Source: Polyporus tsugae (Eukaryota; Basidiomycota; Agaricomycetes; Polyporales; Polyporaceae). From it: a DNA stretch of 64,000 nt. The notes beneath the pieces were generated by a model, which was not told the DNA's origin, ran no database searches, and saw nothing but the letters and a program-made list of their open reading frames with translations. Below are positions 23,400-34,930 of the stretch, one piece after another. The stretch covers positions 1,364,001 to 1,428,000 of the forward strand of contig JAHRBS010000005.1 of assembly GCA_024305745.1 (NCBI GenBank), read 5' to 3'. The translations under genes and the position numbers were made by a program. Numbering within the stretch: the stretch's first letter is position 1; the number at the start of each line of letters is the position of its first letter.

Positions 23400-24240
23400 C
23401 TCGTATCTGTTGCCGCTTCGTCGCGGTCATGGTCTCAGTGAGTCCTGAACAGATCTCATTTTTAGCTAATATCACCGTACTCACGACAGACGGACCCCCA
23501 ATCTTCCTGCGATGCGCTCACAAAGCCTCAGATTCAGGCACTGGCAGACGAGGCGCGTACTACCACGTTTGACGGACAGTGGATACTGTAATTGGTCAGT
23601 ATATTTGTTAGCCCCCTTCGTGAGACCGGAAAGAAGAGGAACAACTCCATTCATTGACGAGACATCCACACCTTCACAGCTAGAGGGCCTTAAGCTTTCA
23701 AGGCGCGTGCGGCCAGTCCATAAACTTTCACCGATGGCTATAGCTAACAGGGAGCACAGTTCGCCCTATCCGATGATCTGTTCCCTTAAGCTCAAGCTCA
23801 AGTACCATGCAATCAAATTTTAACGCGGCAGACGACACCTCAGCGCGTCAACCGGGAACCCTCCTACCAGACTTCGACCCGTTCAGTTCGCGGTGTGGTC
23901 CACAGCGACCACGTTCAATTCTCGCGTTCCCCAAGTTGATTAGCGACCCAGCGCATGGTCACTCAAGTTTCCAGGAGGATTACCTGTACGGCACGCTGTC
24001 ACCACGCATTGCGCGCCTGGAGTACCGCGCGGTCAGGAAACATGGGAGGGCAGTGTCGATAGAACACCGCTGGTGAGGCTGGCTTCTATGTGTGGCAAAC
24101 GCGGTTTTTACTGATAAATCTTCCATACCATCGGGACTATGGCGCGTTGAAGAGAACAGAGTTCATAGGACGTATCATACTATCCGCCTGCGGCCTGTAC
24201 AGGTCGGAGATTGTGGCGTCCCATCATATGGATGCAACAG
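23400..24240 (+). repeat. Module X, inverted copy upstream of DUF6533 copy B
   Basis: This flank is the reverse complement of the flank found upstream of the minus-strand DUF6533 genes. The block at 23.40-23.46 kb matches 63.42-63.46 and 45.60-45.65 kb. The block at 23.49-23.56 kb matches 45.48-45.56 kb. The block at 24.08-24.14 kb (ggctggcttctatgtgtggc) matches 33.06-33.11 kb. So the promoter and about 0.8 kb of upstream sequence were duplicated with the gene. Whether module X was ever coding is unclear; short frames exist but phases disagree between copies. Confidence 0.65.
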
Positions 24241-24330
24241 ATAAATATTCCACCGTAGCACCACCCCACAAGAATCCTCTCACACCCCCGTCACCCTTGG
24301 CAGTTCTCATTCGCGTCCATGACTGATACG

Positions 24331-26120
24331 ATGTCCGCAATTCATGCCAGCGCGCAGGATATTTCAAACATGTAAGTCTAGTAGCAGCTTTGATGCCCAT
24401 TGCGAGAGCGCTCACACCAATGTTGACTCTGGAATTATAGATACACTGTCGGAAACTGTATTTGTGCTGCTTGTGGTGCTGTCTCACACCATATCCGCCT
24501 AATTGCCCAAGGTTAACCTGGTGTGCTAGTGATGGTTGTCTATGACTGGCTCCTTTGCCTCGGTCACGAGGTCACATTCATATGGAACTGGCAATCAAAA
24601 GTCACTGGCCCCTCCTTGGTGTATGCCTTCAGCCGCTATGCTACGGTCATACAGTTGCTCCTGGCTTTTGCAACAATTTATCCGATGTCAGACCTGGTAC
24701 GCGATCTTCCTTCCGATTTTCTTTCCTCTGGACTCACCGTTTCGACGTAGAGGTAACAAGTGGTCGTCGATCGAGTTGACATCAATCCAGTACTTATACC
24801 TCGTTCTCACAATAGCTGTATGGCAAATGGATGGTCCCAGACCGTCCTCTTGTTAATGGGCACAATTGCCTCCAGCGGTACGTCCGAGCTCCTGCCCGAA
24901 CACTCAGATGCTGAACCGAACTGGTTTCCAGCCTTCTCTGCCCTGCGTGCATACGCACTCTCGAATAGGAACGTATGGTTGACGGCCATAATCATCCTTT
25001 TGGCGCTACCACCAATAGCGATGAACATCGTGAGTTTCTCGGACGTCGCTCCTGCTTGTAGGTAGTAAACAATTTCCGGGAAAGCTTCAAAGCTACTATG
25101 AAGTTCCTACGAATCAACCCAGCCCATTCAATTGCAGTCGGTCAACCTCCCTACCTCCGGCGCTCAATACCATGTGTGTTCCATAGCCAGCCGTCTGTGT
25201 GATGACACTCACGAACTGATAACGCTTTCTAGCGGTTCGCAATATATTAATCTGTCATGTTTCCGTGGTACTCACTTCTATCACCTATAGTGCCTGTCGT
25301 TTGGCGAGGATCACAGCTTATGGCAGAGCTGCTTGTTATCGGTATTACCTGGTGGTACACCTACCAGTCGTATCGCATTCGGCAAGGCATCAAACTCGGA
25401 AAAACCATCAGCTCTCTCCTCCTCTACAATGGTGAGTCGTCTCAAGGATCATCGTCTTTCTAGCTGACATGATGTGCAAATGCTCAGGAAGCATATATTT
25501 CCTGTACACCTCACTCTCCTCACGATGCTGTGATTCGCGAGGCTCATTCCACAATCACAGATTTTTGGCGACCTTGTACACCCTCAATATCATTTTCAAC
25601 GAGGCATCAGTGCGTCCTTCAACCCCAGATCATGTATATCACAATGTTTCCTCATCCCTCGCTCCAGCTTCCACCCGAGGTCTCGCGTGCGAACCTGCTG
25701 TCCAATTTCTACGATCCGTGAGTCCGCTGCCTCACCCTTGGTACTTATCGGCTCCGTTTCCTGACAAATCGTCATCTTCGCAGCATAACTTCCATTCTCA
25801 CGTGCCACTTCATGCTCTCGCTCCGCCAATTCGACAGCAACATCGCGTCCACGACCTATTCCCGGGGGACTCGCCGTCACCCTCTAGAGCACACGGCCGC
25901 GACGGACATGCTCCAATTCACGGCACAGCGTAGCGACTCGCTCCCGGGCTTCATCACTTCCTTCGCTCACCCCGTCCACGTCGACCCATCCCTGTTCGAG
26001 ACAGACGCCGGCGCAATCGTCGACGATGGATCCGAATGGCGAGAAATGGACGTGGTATCATCGACCCTGGAGACGCCATTCTCCTCGAGTTCGACCTCCG
26101 ATTTGGAACATTCCGTGTAG
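24331..26120 (+). CDS. DUF6533-type membrane protein, copy B
   Basis: Best copy on the plus strand. Start MSAIHASAQDISN at 24331 (an in-frame ATG at 24319 is an alternative). The DUF6533 core reads VYDWLLCLGHEVTFIW, then SRYATVIQLLLAFATIYPMS. After SDL comes a gtacgc donor; the two-base exon AG at 24751-24752 restores the frame into NCMANGWSQTVLLLMG-like sequence. Later exons give ALRAYALSNRNVWLT, the loop EVPTNQPSPFNCS, the helix SQLMAELLVIGITWWYTYQS, then GSIYFL joined by a 57-nt intron to FLATLYTLNIIF. The last exon has the conserved tail (GSEWREMD) and ends DLEHSV plus TAG. About 12 exons. A TATA-like AT-rich stretch (gataaatatt) lies about 90 bases before the ATG. One loop donor near 25170 is non-standard, so that junction is uncertain. 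Confidence 0.8.
24751..24752 (+). other. Putative two-nucleotide micro-exon (AG) of DUF6533 copy B
   Basis: The exon ending SDL stops in phase 0 at a gtacg donor, while the next clear exon needs a phase-2 start. Between them the string gtag-AG-gta provides an acceptor, two bases and a donor, splitting a roughly 125-nt gap into two introns of normal size. The equivalent AG is at 32456-32457 (C), 37766-37767 (D), 40793-40794 (E), 44689-44690 (F), 49863-49864 (G), 54184-54185 (H), 59609-59610 (I) and 62178-62179 (J). Confidence 0.6.
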
Positions 26121-27478
26121 TTCATGGGTAAGCATTTAGACCGGTCAGCAGTTCGCAGATATTGACTGACCGTCGATGACGATAAGTACAGGCAAACGCC
26201 AGTGTCGGTAAACCTGACGCAACTGCCCGGATCATCCCTATCAGATTCTTAGCACTTCCGAGGTCGACGTAAAGCTCGTTTCGCACATCTTGGGCTGTCC
26301 GATTTGGTCTGATGTATCGTCTGGAGGACCTATTATATGACGTTTTGAAATGTTTCGTATCTTCGGCCACAATGATCTCGTGCAAATCGCACAACCCATC
26401 CTCCTCCACCTCAAATGAATATTCGACATATCGCTCACGTCGCTTACCCGACCTTCGATCCCTTGTTCGAGACCCGGTCGCAAAGGATCTGTTGAACGTC
26501 CTTTTCCCTAGGACCTGCCCTGGCCGCCATTTCAGCATGGCGAGGCTCGTCCTTCATCTAATTTGCACCCGTTCTGCACGCCTTTGACATCCACCCTCCC
26601 GTCGACGAGCATGACATGCCGTTGAAATTTGGAGTACAACTCACCTGCTTCCCCCTCGTACGCCTAGTCACGTCCATGGATACCAGTACGTCATCAACCG
26701 AGGCTGTCGCAAGCTGAACGTCTCATATCCGATTGTATAAGGGACAATTGAGGAGATTCCTCGGTCCATGTGTGTGGTTGGGGTTGGCGGTGGCGACTAG
26801 TAGGGCTACGCCAACGCTGCCGGTGTTTCTTACGCTTACTAGTACAGCGACTCTACGGACAAGTCCAGTAACTATCTGATTTCACGCCCAGCGCCCGTAC
26901 AACGTAGAGCCCAGTCTTGCGGAAGTGTCGCGTCGGACGACTGCGGTAACACGTAGGCACAGTTTCCCCTTGGCCTCCATGCGATCTCCCCACCCGTATG
27001 TTCGCCGACGGACTCAACGAGATCCGCCAACATATCCTCCAACATAGCAATAGCAACACGTCCATCGACACACGCACAGTGAGCCACAGCGATGACAACA
27101 GCAAATGGCTCGATGTCGGATGCGAGTCAAAAGAGTGGTTGATTTAAAATGCGCGATTAAGAAGCTATGCGATGCCAGTGCAATGCCATGGATACAGCTA
27201 TGTATGTGGATGTGTGCGTACGACGTCAAAGCCCATTCCCTCCCGCAACCCTCCCGTCTATCGATGCGTCTAATAATATATTGTACCGTCAGCAGCACCA
27301 CGCAATCCTACCAACACCCCGCTTCGAGTCATCAGATGCCTTCCCGCACGCAGACCTGAAACAACCACGCCGGTAAAGGGACGTAGTATGCCTAATGGCC
27401 GCGAGGTGGCCCTGTAAGCAGGATGCAGAAAGTATCGATATCAGGTGGTCGGGACAGGCCATGTCCCAGTACGGTGCT
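26121..27478. other. Intergenic between copy B and the ABC transporter
   Basis: The first 350 bases contain a stretch (about 26.25-26.40 kb) that is an inverted counterpart of 30.84-30.96 kb, the 3' flank of copy C. A short peptide-like match, minus-strand DGLCDLHEIIVAEDTKH here versus plus-strand TDLCEIVTAEDTQH near 52.53 kb, suggests a further duplicated exon of unknown identity. The rest shows no gene. Confidence 0.4.
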
Positions 27479-30283
27479 TCAAGCAGTGGCCTCCTGCGAT
27501 CGGCGTTCTTGTACAGGAACATCATCTATCCGTGCCGAGCCAACTGAAACCGAACGATCAACAGCGAGAGACTCCCCAGCCGCAGCGTTGAGCTGGGCTG
27601 CCATCAAGTGCCGGAACCGCGAGCTTTCCTTGTTAACCTAGCATGAAAAACCTATGATGAGCCCACCACTCCTGCGAGGCTGACACAGCGCGACTCACCA
27701 GCTGCCGGTACGTCCCGCTCTCGACGATCCCCCCGTCCTCGAGCACGACAATCCGCTCCGCGCGCGCGATCGTCGATAGCCGGTGCGCCACGACGAGGCA
27801 CGTCGTCTGCCGCGACCGCAGGATCTTATCAATCGCGTCGTTGACGCGGTGCTCCGACGTCGCGTCCAGCGAGCTCGTTGCCTCGTCCAGAGCGAGGATC
27901 ACAGGTTTCTTCAGCAGAGCGCGCGCGATCGCGAGCCGCTGCCGCTGGCCTCCCGACAGAGACGCGCGGCCGACTGCGCAGCGTGTAGATGTAAACGTGT
28001 GAACGGTGGAGGAAAAGGAGGAAGGAGCGCACTCTCGGTATCAAAGCCCTGCGGCATTCCCCACACGAACTCGCAGTTAGCCTCACGCGCGGCAGCTTCG
28101 ATCTGTTCCCTCGTCGCGTCCGGGTTCCCGTACGCGATGTTCGATGCGATCGTGCCCGTGAAGAGGATCGGGTCCTGCGGGACGACGCCGATGACCTGCC
28201 GCCACGATGAGGGCGTGAACTCCCGGATGTCTACGGCCGAAGTGAGCACGGATTACTCCGAAAGTACCAATAGCAGGACGTACCTTGGCCATCGAATGTC
28301 ACCTTGCCACGGACAGGGTCGTAGTACCTCATGAGAAGCGCGTTGATCGAGCTCTTCCCGCTCCCGCTGGCACCACTGTAATCATTGTACAGTCAATACT
28401 ACTGCTCAACGTCGCCGGAGAGCAAGCTCGAGACAGGAAGTACGCACACGATGGCGACGCTCTCGCCGACGTCAATCTCGAGGTTGAGGTCCTTGAGAAT
28501 CTGGACGTTCCGCCTGCTCGGGTACTCGAACGACACGTGTTCGAAGCGAATCACACCGCGCCGTGAGGGATCGACCGGGACGCCCTTCTCAGGCGGGATC
28601 GCAGGCGAGCGATCGAGCAGGTCGAAGATGCGCACGCCCGCACCGATGCCCCGCATGATCGACGACTACAAGCCGGGCGTTAAGACTGACCGGCGAAGAA
28701 ATGAATCGAGAACACCTACGAAGAACACGCTGTCAGACAGCGATCAGTACGCAGTGGGGCAGAGAAGGAATAGACGAGTTACGTTAGCATCTGTAGCCCG
28801 TTGCCCACATAGACCGTGTACAGCAGCAAGCTCGTCAGGTCGCCCATTGAGATCGTGCCCCTGCTGACAAGCGTACCCCCATAGCCCAGGAGCGCGAGGA
28901 GGGTGACATTGCCGCTCCAGCCCGTCGCACCGAAGAAAATACCGCTGGCAATAGCCTCCTTACGCGCGAGTGCCAGAACGGTCCCAACCTTCTCGTGGAA
29001 CTTGGCACCCTCCTGTTTGCCCGCGTTGAAAGCTTGGACTGTCCGTAGCGCCGACAGGGCCTCTTGTGCGACCTTGGTCATGTCGCCCAGAGCTTCTTGC
29101 GTGCGGTTGGAGAGTTTCTTGAGGTACCGGCCATAGAAGACAGCGCCGAGGGAAACGGGAGGCACGACCGTGAGCATGAGGAGCGTGAGCTGCGGCGAAA
29201 TGTAGAACATCGCTCCCACTGCATCGCACAGTCAACACCGGGACATTCGCACCCAGCCGGCAAATGAGAAGGATACACGTACGTCCTGCAGATGCCATGA
29301 CCACCGACCGAAGACCATCCGACAGGTTCTGCGTCACGCTGAACAGCAAAAGCCAGAGGTGTTCAGAGACCAAAAAGCCTCACCGAAAACGTTGGGAAAC
29401 TCACCTCTCTCCGACAATGCTCGAGTCCACACTGAGCCTGCTCAGAACGTCACCCTCGCCCTTCTCCACAAACTCGACTTCCTGGCGCAACGACGCTGCG
29501 TATGTCCGTTCCCGTAGTCGTGCGACAATTCGCTGACCTGCAATACACCGGTATGAGTTGCATTCCCGCGCCACGGACCCGACCATAAAATAGAGCGTGT
29601 GACAGACACATACCTGCTAGACGCATGAGCATAGTGCGCCCTGCATTCGCAGTCGCGCCGGCCGTAAACATGAGGAGGAGCACCGCCGATGCTTGCCCTA
29701 ATGACAAGCCAAACGGGATTTCCTACATTCCGTGCATGAGCATGGAGGTAGACTTGGACTGCAGAACGCGCAAGACGGGGACGAAACGTACCGGGTTCGC
29801 ACTCGAGAAATAATCAATGAGCTTCCCAATCGTAAACGGCACGCTCATCGACACCGTGCTCGAGACGAGGAGCAGGCCGATCGCAATGCCCAACGGCTTC
29901 CTCTCCGGGAGCGCGAGAGCGGCGATCTTGCGGAACGAGGACGCGCTCTTTCCCGACTCCTGCGCCTTCGAGGGGAGGAAGCGGCTCCATATTGACTTGC
30001 TCGACGGGTTCGATTTGGTTTGCGTGGGGCCCCCTTCCGTTGTTTTGCTCTCCGAAACCGGCGCAGAGCGAGGCGAAGAAGGCGAAGAAGGACGAGAAGG
30101 TGTGGAAGACGCAAAACATCGTCGTGAGGGGAGCTTGAGAGATGCGAGCCGGCTGCTGACACTGGGGGCGGGAGTATGGAGGCGTCGGAGACATGGTGGG
30201 CTAGAGACGTGTCGGGAAAGAGGCCCCAGAGCCGCCGGGCGGAGAGTCGGGATGACGAGGATGCGCGCGGGGAGTGCGAGCAT
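27479..30283 (-). CDS. MDL1: Mdl-type mitochondrial ABC half-transporter (intact parent copy)
   Basis: Eleven exons, complement of 29792..30283, 29614..29722, 29405..29537, 29283..29338, 28783..29218, 28720..28729, 28448..28665, 28284..28375, 28033..28230, 27699..27973 and 27479..27628: 2169 nt, 722 residues, one frame. Mdl1/Mdl2 are inner-membrane ATP-driven exporters, Mdl1 exporting peptides from the matrix. The first 80 residues are Arg/Ser/Pro-rich without acids ([12 protein letters not shown]), typical of a presequence. The transmembrane region follows ([30 protein letters not shown]). Walker [10 protein letters not shown] is near 486-494, Q-loop VVPQDP, signature LSGGQ near 587-591, Walker [13 protein letters not shown]-loop VVAHRLS. 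An apparent TAG in intron 1 is removed by the acceptor atgtag before EIPFGLS. The C-terminus ([13 protein letters not shown]) lies in a separate last exon. Partial copies occur at 34.9, 38.6, 42.6, 56.7 and 60.4 kb. Confidence 0.9.
28720..28729 (-). other. Ten-nucleotide micro-exon of the ABC transporter
   Basis: The exon ending QMLT stops inside the Thr codon; the next long exon starts with SSIMRG. Ten bases (CGTGTTCTTC) flanked by a cag acceptor and gtaggt donor supply the missing VFF and keep the frame, matching the conserved family sequence QMLTxFFSS. Confidence 0.8.
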
Positions 30284-31067
30284 CGTCGTCGACGTCGAAG
30301 GATCCGCCGCTAGGGGAAGTGCAGGGTGGTGGAAGAGAAAGAGGGCTTGCGAATGTCGGCGGCGGCGCGAGAGCAGCCGCGCGCCGACGTGTGTCCCGGC
30401 AATTCGGCCCATATGTTGCGTCATTGCGCGCCCACACAGTGCCCACACGTGCGGCCCACATCGGCCGCCGCGCATACCAACAACCACGACAACGTCGAGA
30501 GAAAACTACTGACGCGTACGAGGGCAGACACTGACAGATACACTGTGATACTACACGCCGTAGACCAAATTTATTTTTGATAGACGAGCGGTGAAGGTCG
30601 AATGAGAGAAGTCCGGATGGACCAGGCACCTCCATACGAGCCCCGCGACACAAGTAGACCAATTAAATCAATGTCACTAGATCTCGAACAAGGCTGCTGG
30701 GGGGCCATGATAGACGGTTGGGTAACCCGAGCGACGTGACCGACACCTTATCTAGAATATTCATTATCATGAAGCAGAGGAGGATGGGTGGTGCGCATGC
30801 GATTTGCGCGAGAGAATTACGGCAGAAGGTACTAAACACTTCAAGCCATAAGCTACGCCGTAATAAGCGTCCTCTGTGCTGTCCAGGTGATACATCTGAC
30901 CAAAGTGGACAGCTCAAAATGCGCAAGACGACCTTGCGTCGGCCTCAGAAGTGAGTGCTAAGCATCTCGGTTTCGGACACTATTAGACAGTTGCGTCAGA
31001 TTTTACCGCGATTTGCCTGGACACATCATCGCCGACGGTCAGACCGATCTGAATGCTTACCTACGAA
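30284..31067. other. ABC promoter region and 3' flank of copy C
   Basis: 30.28-30.36 kb is the 5' leader that recurs as solo fragments near 38.58-38.70 and 60.42-60.52 kb. Nothing coding is seen. Around 30.84-30.96 kb is the duplicated 3' flank of the DUF6533 gene. Confidence 0.45.
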
Positions 31068-32884
31068 CTACACGGAACGTGCCAAACCGGAGGGTTGATC
31101 GGCGGCTGGACTCTGGCAGGATGGCGTCCGAGTTGTCCGAGTCGGCATCCTGAGCTCCTCCATTTCTCGCCAATCGGATACGTCGTCGACAATTTCGTCA
31201 GAGTCCGTTTCGGACAGGGATGAATCAACGTGAACGGGGTGAGCGAAGGACGCGATAAAGGAGGGGAGGGTGTCGCAAGGCTGCGCCGCGAACTGGAACA
31301 CCGTCGAGGCCGTGAGGTCTCGGATTCGAGAGCCCTGCCCAGAATACGTCGCGGACGTGACGCTACTGTCGAATTCGCGAAGGAAAAGCATGAAGTGACA
31401 GACGAGAATCGAAGTGATGCTGCGAGCATCATCATTGTCAGGACACGAAGCGGATATCAAGGGTCGTGGCGCAGACTCACGGGTCGTAGAACAAGACCAG
31501 AAAGCTGCCCGCGCCCAAGACTGCGTCCGGGACCTGGAGGAAAGGATAAGGAAACATCGTGATGTATGTGACATGCAGCTGAGGGACCCACCGACGCCGT
31601 GTGGAATATGATGTCGAGGATGTACAAGGTTGCGAGAAACCTGTGAATGTTGGAATGAGCCTGGAGTCGGGAACCATAGCATCGTGAGGAGTAAAACGCA
31701 CAGGAAATATATGCTTCCTGAGCAGTGCACATCATGTCAGCGAGCAATGCGATGATCCATGGGACAACTTACCGTTGTAGACGAGGACAGAATTGATCGA
31801 CCGTGCAATTTTGATACCTCTCCGAAGGCGATACGACTGGTAGGTGTACCACCAAGTAATACCGACGACGAGCAGCTCTGCCATTAGCTGCGATGCCCGC
31901 GTAACAACAGTAACTACACGTGATACAAGTGAGCAACGCGGGGAAATGATGAATTACCATCCTACGCACGACTGGAAAGGGTGATTTGCGATCCGTTAGT
32001 GTCGTCAAACAGAATGCTAGCGGTTACACGCACGTGAGCGAGAGCTTCTGAGGTAGGGAGGCTGACGAGCTGCAATTGAATGGACTGGGTAGATTTATAG
32101 GAGCCTCGTAGAGGGTTTCAGGCTTTCCCAGAAAATGGGTGAACAACCACACTCAGGAGCGACGTCCGAGAGACTCACGATGAAGATCGCCGTTGGTGGT
32201 AGCGCCAAAAGGATGATTATGGCCGTCAACCATAGGTTCCTGTTCGACAGCGCATATGCACGCATGGCAGAGAAGGCTGGAAACCAGTTCAGTTCAGTAT
32301 ACGAGTATTTTTAGAACAGGCTCAGACACACCGCTGAACGCGATCCCGCCCAGAATCCCCGTGCCGGTCTGGGCCCATACATTTGCCGTACAGCTGTTGT
32401 GGGGGAGCAGGTGTAAGCCTAGCTTGATATCCACTCAATTGATGACCACTGCTACCTCTAGATACACAACAATCATCGATGGGTCCGTCAAAAGAAAGAG
32501 TGGAAGCAAGATCGCGTACCAGGTCCGACATCGGATAGACCGTCGCAACAATCAGGAGACTCTGTATGAGCACCGCATAGCGGCTGAAGGCATACACCAG
32601 CGAGGAGCCAGTGACTTTTGAGTGCCAGTTCCATATGAATCTGACCTCCTGGCCGAGGGACAGGAACCAGTCAAAGACGAGGATCGCTCCCGAGCTAGGT
32701 TAGCATAGGGAATTTAGGCGAATATTGTGGGAGGCAGTACCACAAGCAGCATAAACACAGTATACGTCCGTGTAGCTGTGATTCAAAGTTCACGACGGTG
32801 TTAGAACTCGCAGGACGGGCATCAAAGCTGCTGTTAGACTTACAGATTTGACATCTCCTGCGCAGTGACATGAGCCGCAGACAT
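31068..32884 (-). CDS. DUF6533-type membrane protein, copy C
   Basis: Start MSAAHVTAQEMSNL at 32884; stop TAG at 31068. Visible exons: a helix exon with SCTANVWAQTGTGILGGIAF when the AG micro-exon at 32456-32457 is used, then AFSAMRAYALSNRNLWLT, loop EAPINLPSPFNCS, and SQLMAELLVVGITWWYTYQS with the variant LRRGIKIARS. The tail exon has REFDSSVTSATYSGQGS, then FAAQPCDTLPSFIASFAHP and SDWREME, where other copies have SEWREMD. No frame break was found in the exons examined. It is the minus-strand copy nearest the intact ABC gene. Confidence 0.78.
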
Positions 32885-32999
32885 TTTGTCCGGTGTGGAT
32901 GTGAATGAGAACTGTTAGGGGGGGGGTTGGAAGAGGATTTCTGTGAGGTAGTGCCTTGGTGGGACACTCATGTTTTGCATCCCGCGAGGTGGGCGAAAC

Positions 33000-33500
33000 A
33001 GGTGCATACAACAAGGATCCCGCTGAATTCTATCTTCTTCAACGTACCTTAGTCCGGATGGAATGGAAGATTTGTCAGTAAAAACCCCGTTTGCCGTACA
33101 CAGAAGCCAGCCTACACAACATACCTATCGTGTTCTATCGACACTGCCCTCCGCATGTTTCCTGATCCCGCGATCCTCTCCAGGCACGCAATCTACGGCG
33201 ATAGCGTACCGTGGAAGCCATTATCCTGGCGACTCGAACGATCATGTGCTGAATCACTAATCGACTTGGGGAAGCCGGGAAATATCCTAGGCGAGTAGCA
33301 CACCGCAAATTGAAATAGGGCGATGTCTGGCAGTGACGATGACACAGGTCATCTGTGAGCGCACGGAAGCGATGAGCTGCAGCCGAGCCTGAGGGCTATT
33401 CAGGACTCACTAATATCATGGCCGCGATAAAGCTGCAGGTAGGAGGAGCAGTCAACGTCACCGGTCAACTCGAACGTCGGGGAAGGACTCTGACTCGTCG
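33000..33500 (-). repeat. Module X and promoter flank upstream of copy C
   Basis: Contains the shared blocks: agtccggatggaatggaaga near 33052, gccagcctacacaacatacc near 33105, a gcgtaccgtggaagcca block near 33205, and the actcactaatatcatggccg block near 33405. The order is as upstream of copies F-H and J. No gene is called. Confidence 0.55.
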
Positions 33501-33569
33501 GAGGCGCCAAAACAAGTATGTACATTAGACGCCCAACTTCTCATCCCACGCGCATCAACCACCCATGAG

Positions 33570-33905
33570 AATGTCCATAAGGAGTCGGTCGCCGACGACC
33601 GTACGAGGAAGCTTTGAAGGCTGGGAGCGAGTCGCTAGGCTGCGCCGCGAACCGAAGCACCGTCGAGGCCAGCCCAGCCCGGGATACTTCGCGGACGTGG
33701 TGGTGGTGTTGTCCAATTGGCGAAGTGAGAGCATGAAGCGACACGTGAGAATAGAAGTTACGCTGCGAGCATGATAATTCGTCAGGAAACGAAGCGGGTA
33801 CGTACCGAGGGCCGCGGAGGGAACTTACGGGTGTCAGGACTGTCGCGATGTGTATCAAAACTGCCAGCCTTAGAGATTTGACATCTCCCGTAGGGTTGCA
33901 TAATC
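33570..33905 (-). pseudogene. DUF6533 fossil K, internally deleted
   Basis: Only the two ends of the gene remain. Near 33865-33905 is a first-exon remnant (REMSNL, with a damaged start). Near 33575-33800 is the tail exon (VLRFAAQPSDSLPAF). The whole membrane domain is missing and the tail breaks into unrelated frames. The promoter block with a TATA-like cacttatattg sequence survives near 33.99 kb. It sits between copy C and the first GEP4 remnant. Confidence 0.7.
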
Positions 33906-34149
33906 GCGTACTTTTATTTGGCGTCGGGCCCCGAAACTACCAAGAGTGTTGGGTGCGGAAGCGGATTCCCGTGAGGTAGTGCCACGGTGGGACACTTATA
34001 TTGCATCCATCGCAGTCGTCGCGGCAATGTCGCCTGAACAGCCTCACATACAGTGCTGGCTATGATATGAACTCTATCTTCTCCAACATACTCCGGATGA
34101 AATGGAGGACCTGTCAGCAAAAACCGGCACCCGGCTCTGCATGGTCTTC

Positions 34150-34930
34150 TCGACCAGAGCGCGCTTTCATCCTCGGACGCCTTGTCGTGCAACTGCCTTT
34201 TCCGCGCCATGTGCTTGGCCACAATGACGTCCGTCGGGAGCCAGTTGCCTACGATGACCAGCTTCTCGTCCCGCATGGGCTTCGGGAGTGATCTGAAGTA
34301 CGCGCAGATGCTCTTAATGCACCAGTACGACTGCGCGAGCGACGGATGGCGCAGCACCGGGACGGAGAGGTTGTACGTGACCGACTCGGCCTGGACCGCG
34401 GCCGCGGAGTGAGATCGAAGGACGGAGATGAGGATTATGGAATGGGCGGAGACGTACCTCGATCTCTCCGACGTCCGTGGGGGACCCGGCCGTGTTGCTC
34501 ACGACGAGCGCGTTGCCTGGGCCTAATATTTCACGGCATTCCTACTCTGAACGTTCTAGGGGTCCGGTCGTCCGCATTGGCAAATTTCCGGTGATCGTAC
34601 ACTCGGTGTAGAAAGCGCCTACTCTCCGTAAGCTCTGGGACTAATCGCTCTTCATGGGGTACCGTCAAAGTTCATGCGGTCAGTAATCGAAAAACAGTGC
34701 GAACACCACAGCGAACGCAACAAGAAGTAGCACGCGCGCACCGCATGTCAGGGAAAACCGGAGGCGGATGTGGGGTCGATGTGGACGTGGACGTGAGTTT
34801 GGGGGGGCGGAGATGGACAATGAACGCAAAGGTTTTAGATACGAAGGAATGGGAATAGCAAGTGGACACCGGTAACCTCGGTCACACATGAATTGGTTGA
34901 AAGATGTATGATAGCATAGGGGCCACTCAC
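34150..34930 (-). pseudogene. GEP4 remnant G1, fused to ABC remnant
   Basis: GEP4 is the mitochondrial HAD-family phosphatidylglycerophosphatase of cardiolipin synthesis. Recognisable exons: a frameshifted piece near 34625-34690 (homologous to STPMKGDRLVPAL elsewhere), NALVVSNTAGSPTDVGEIE near 34450-34510, and PVLRHPSLAQSYWCIKSI to KLVIVGNWLPTDVIVAKHMA at 34190-34380. The acid-bearing motif GDR of better copies is GNW here, so a key Asp is lost. After SEDESALWSRR the sequence switches to a DUF6533 promoter flank, deleting the C-terminus. Upstream it is joined directly to ABC exon 3 sequence. Confidence 0.75.

Noticed and set aside
27783..28334. 183-codon plus-strand open frame
   Set aside because: Antisense to the well-supported ABC transporter exons and introns; Arg/Cys-rich with no domain.
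29723..29791. Apparent in-frame TAG in the ABC transporter
   Set aside because: It lies at the intron end; acceptor atgtag before EIPFGLS gives the conserved family sequence and a 69-nt intron.
31230..31562. Plus-strand open frames antisense to DUF6533 tails (recur at each copy)
   Set aside because: They mirror the conserved tail exon on the other strand; conservation is explained by the sense gene.
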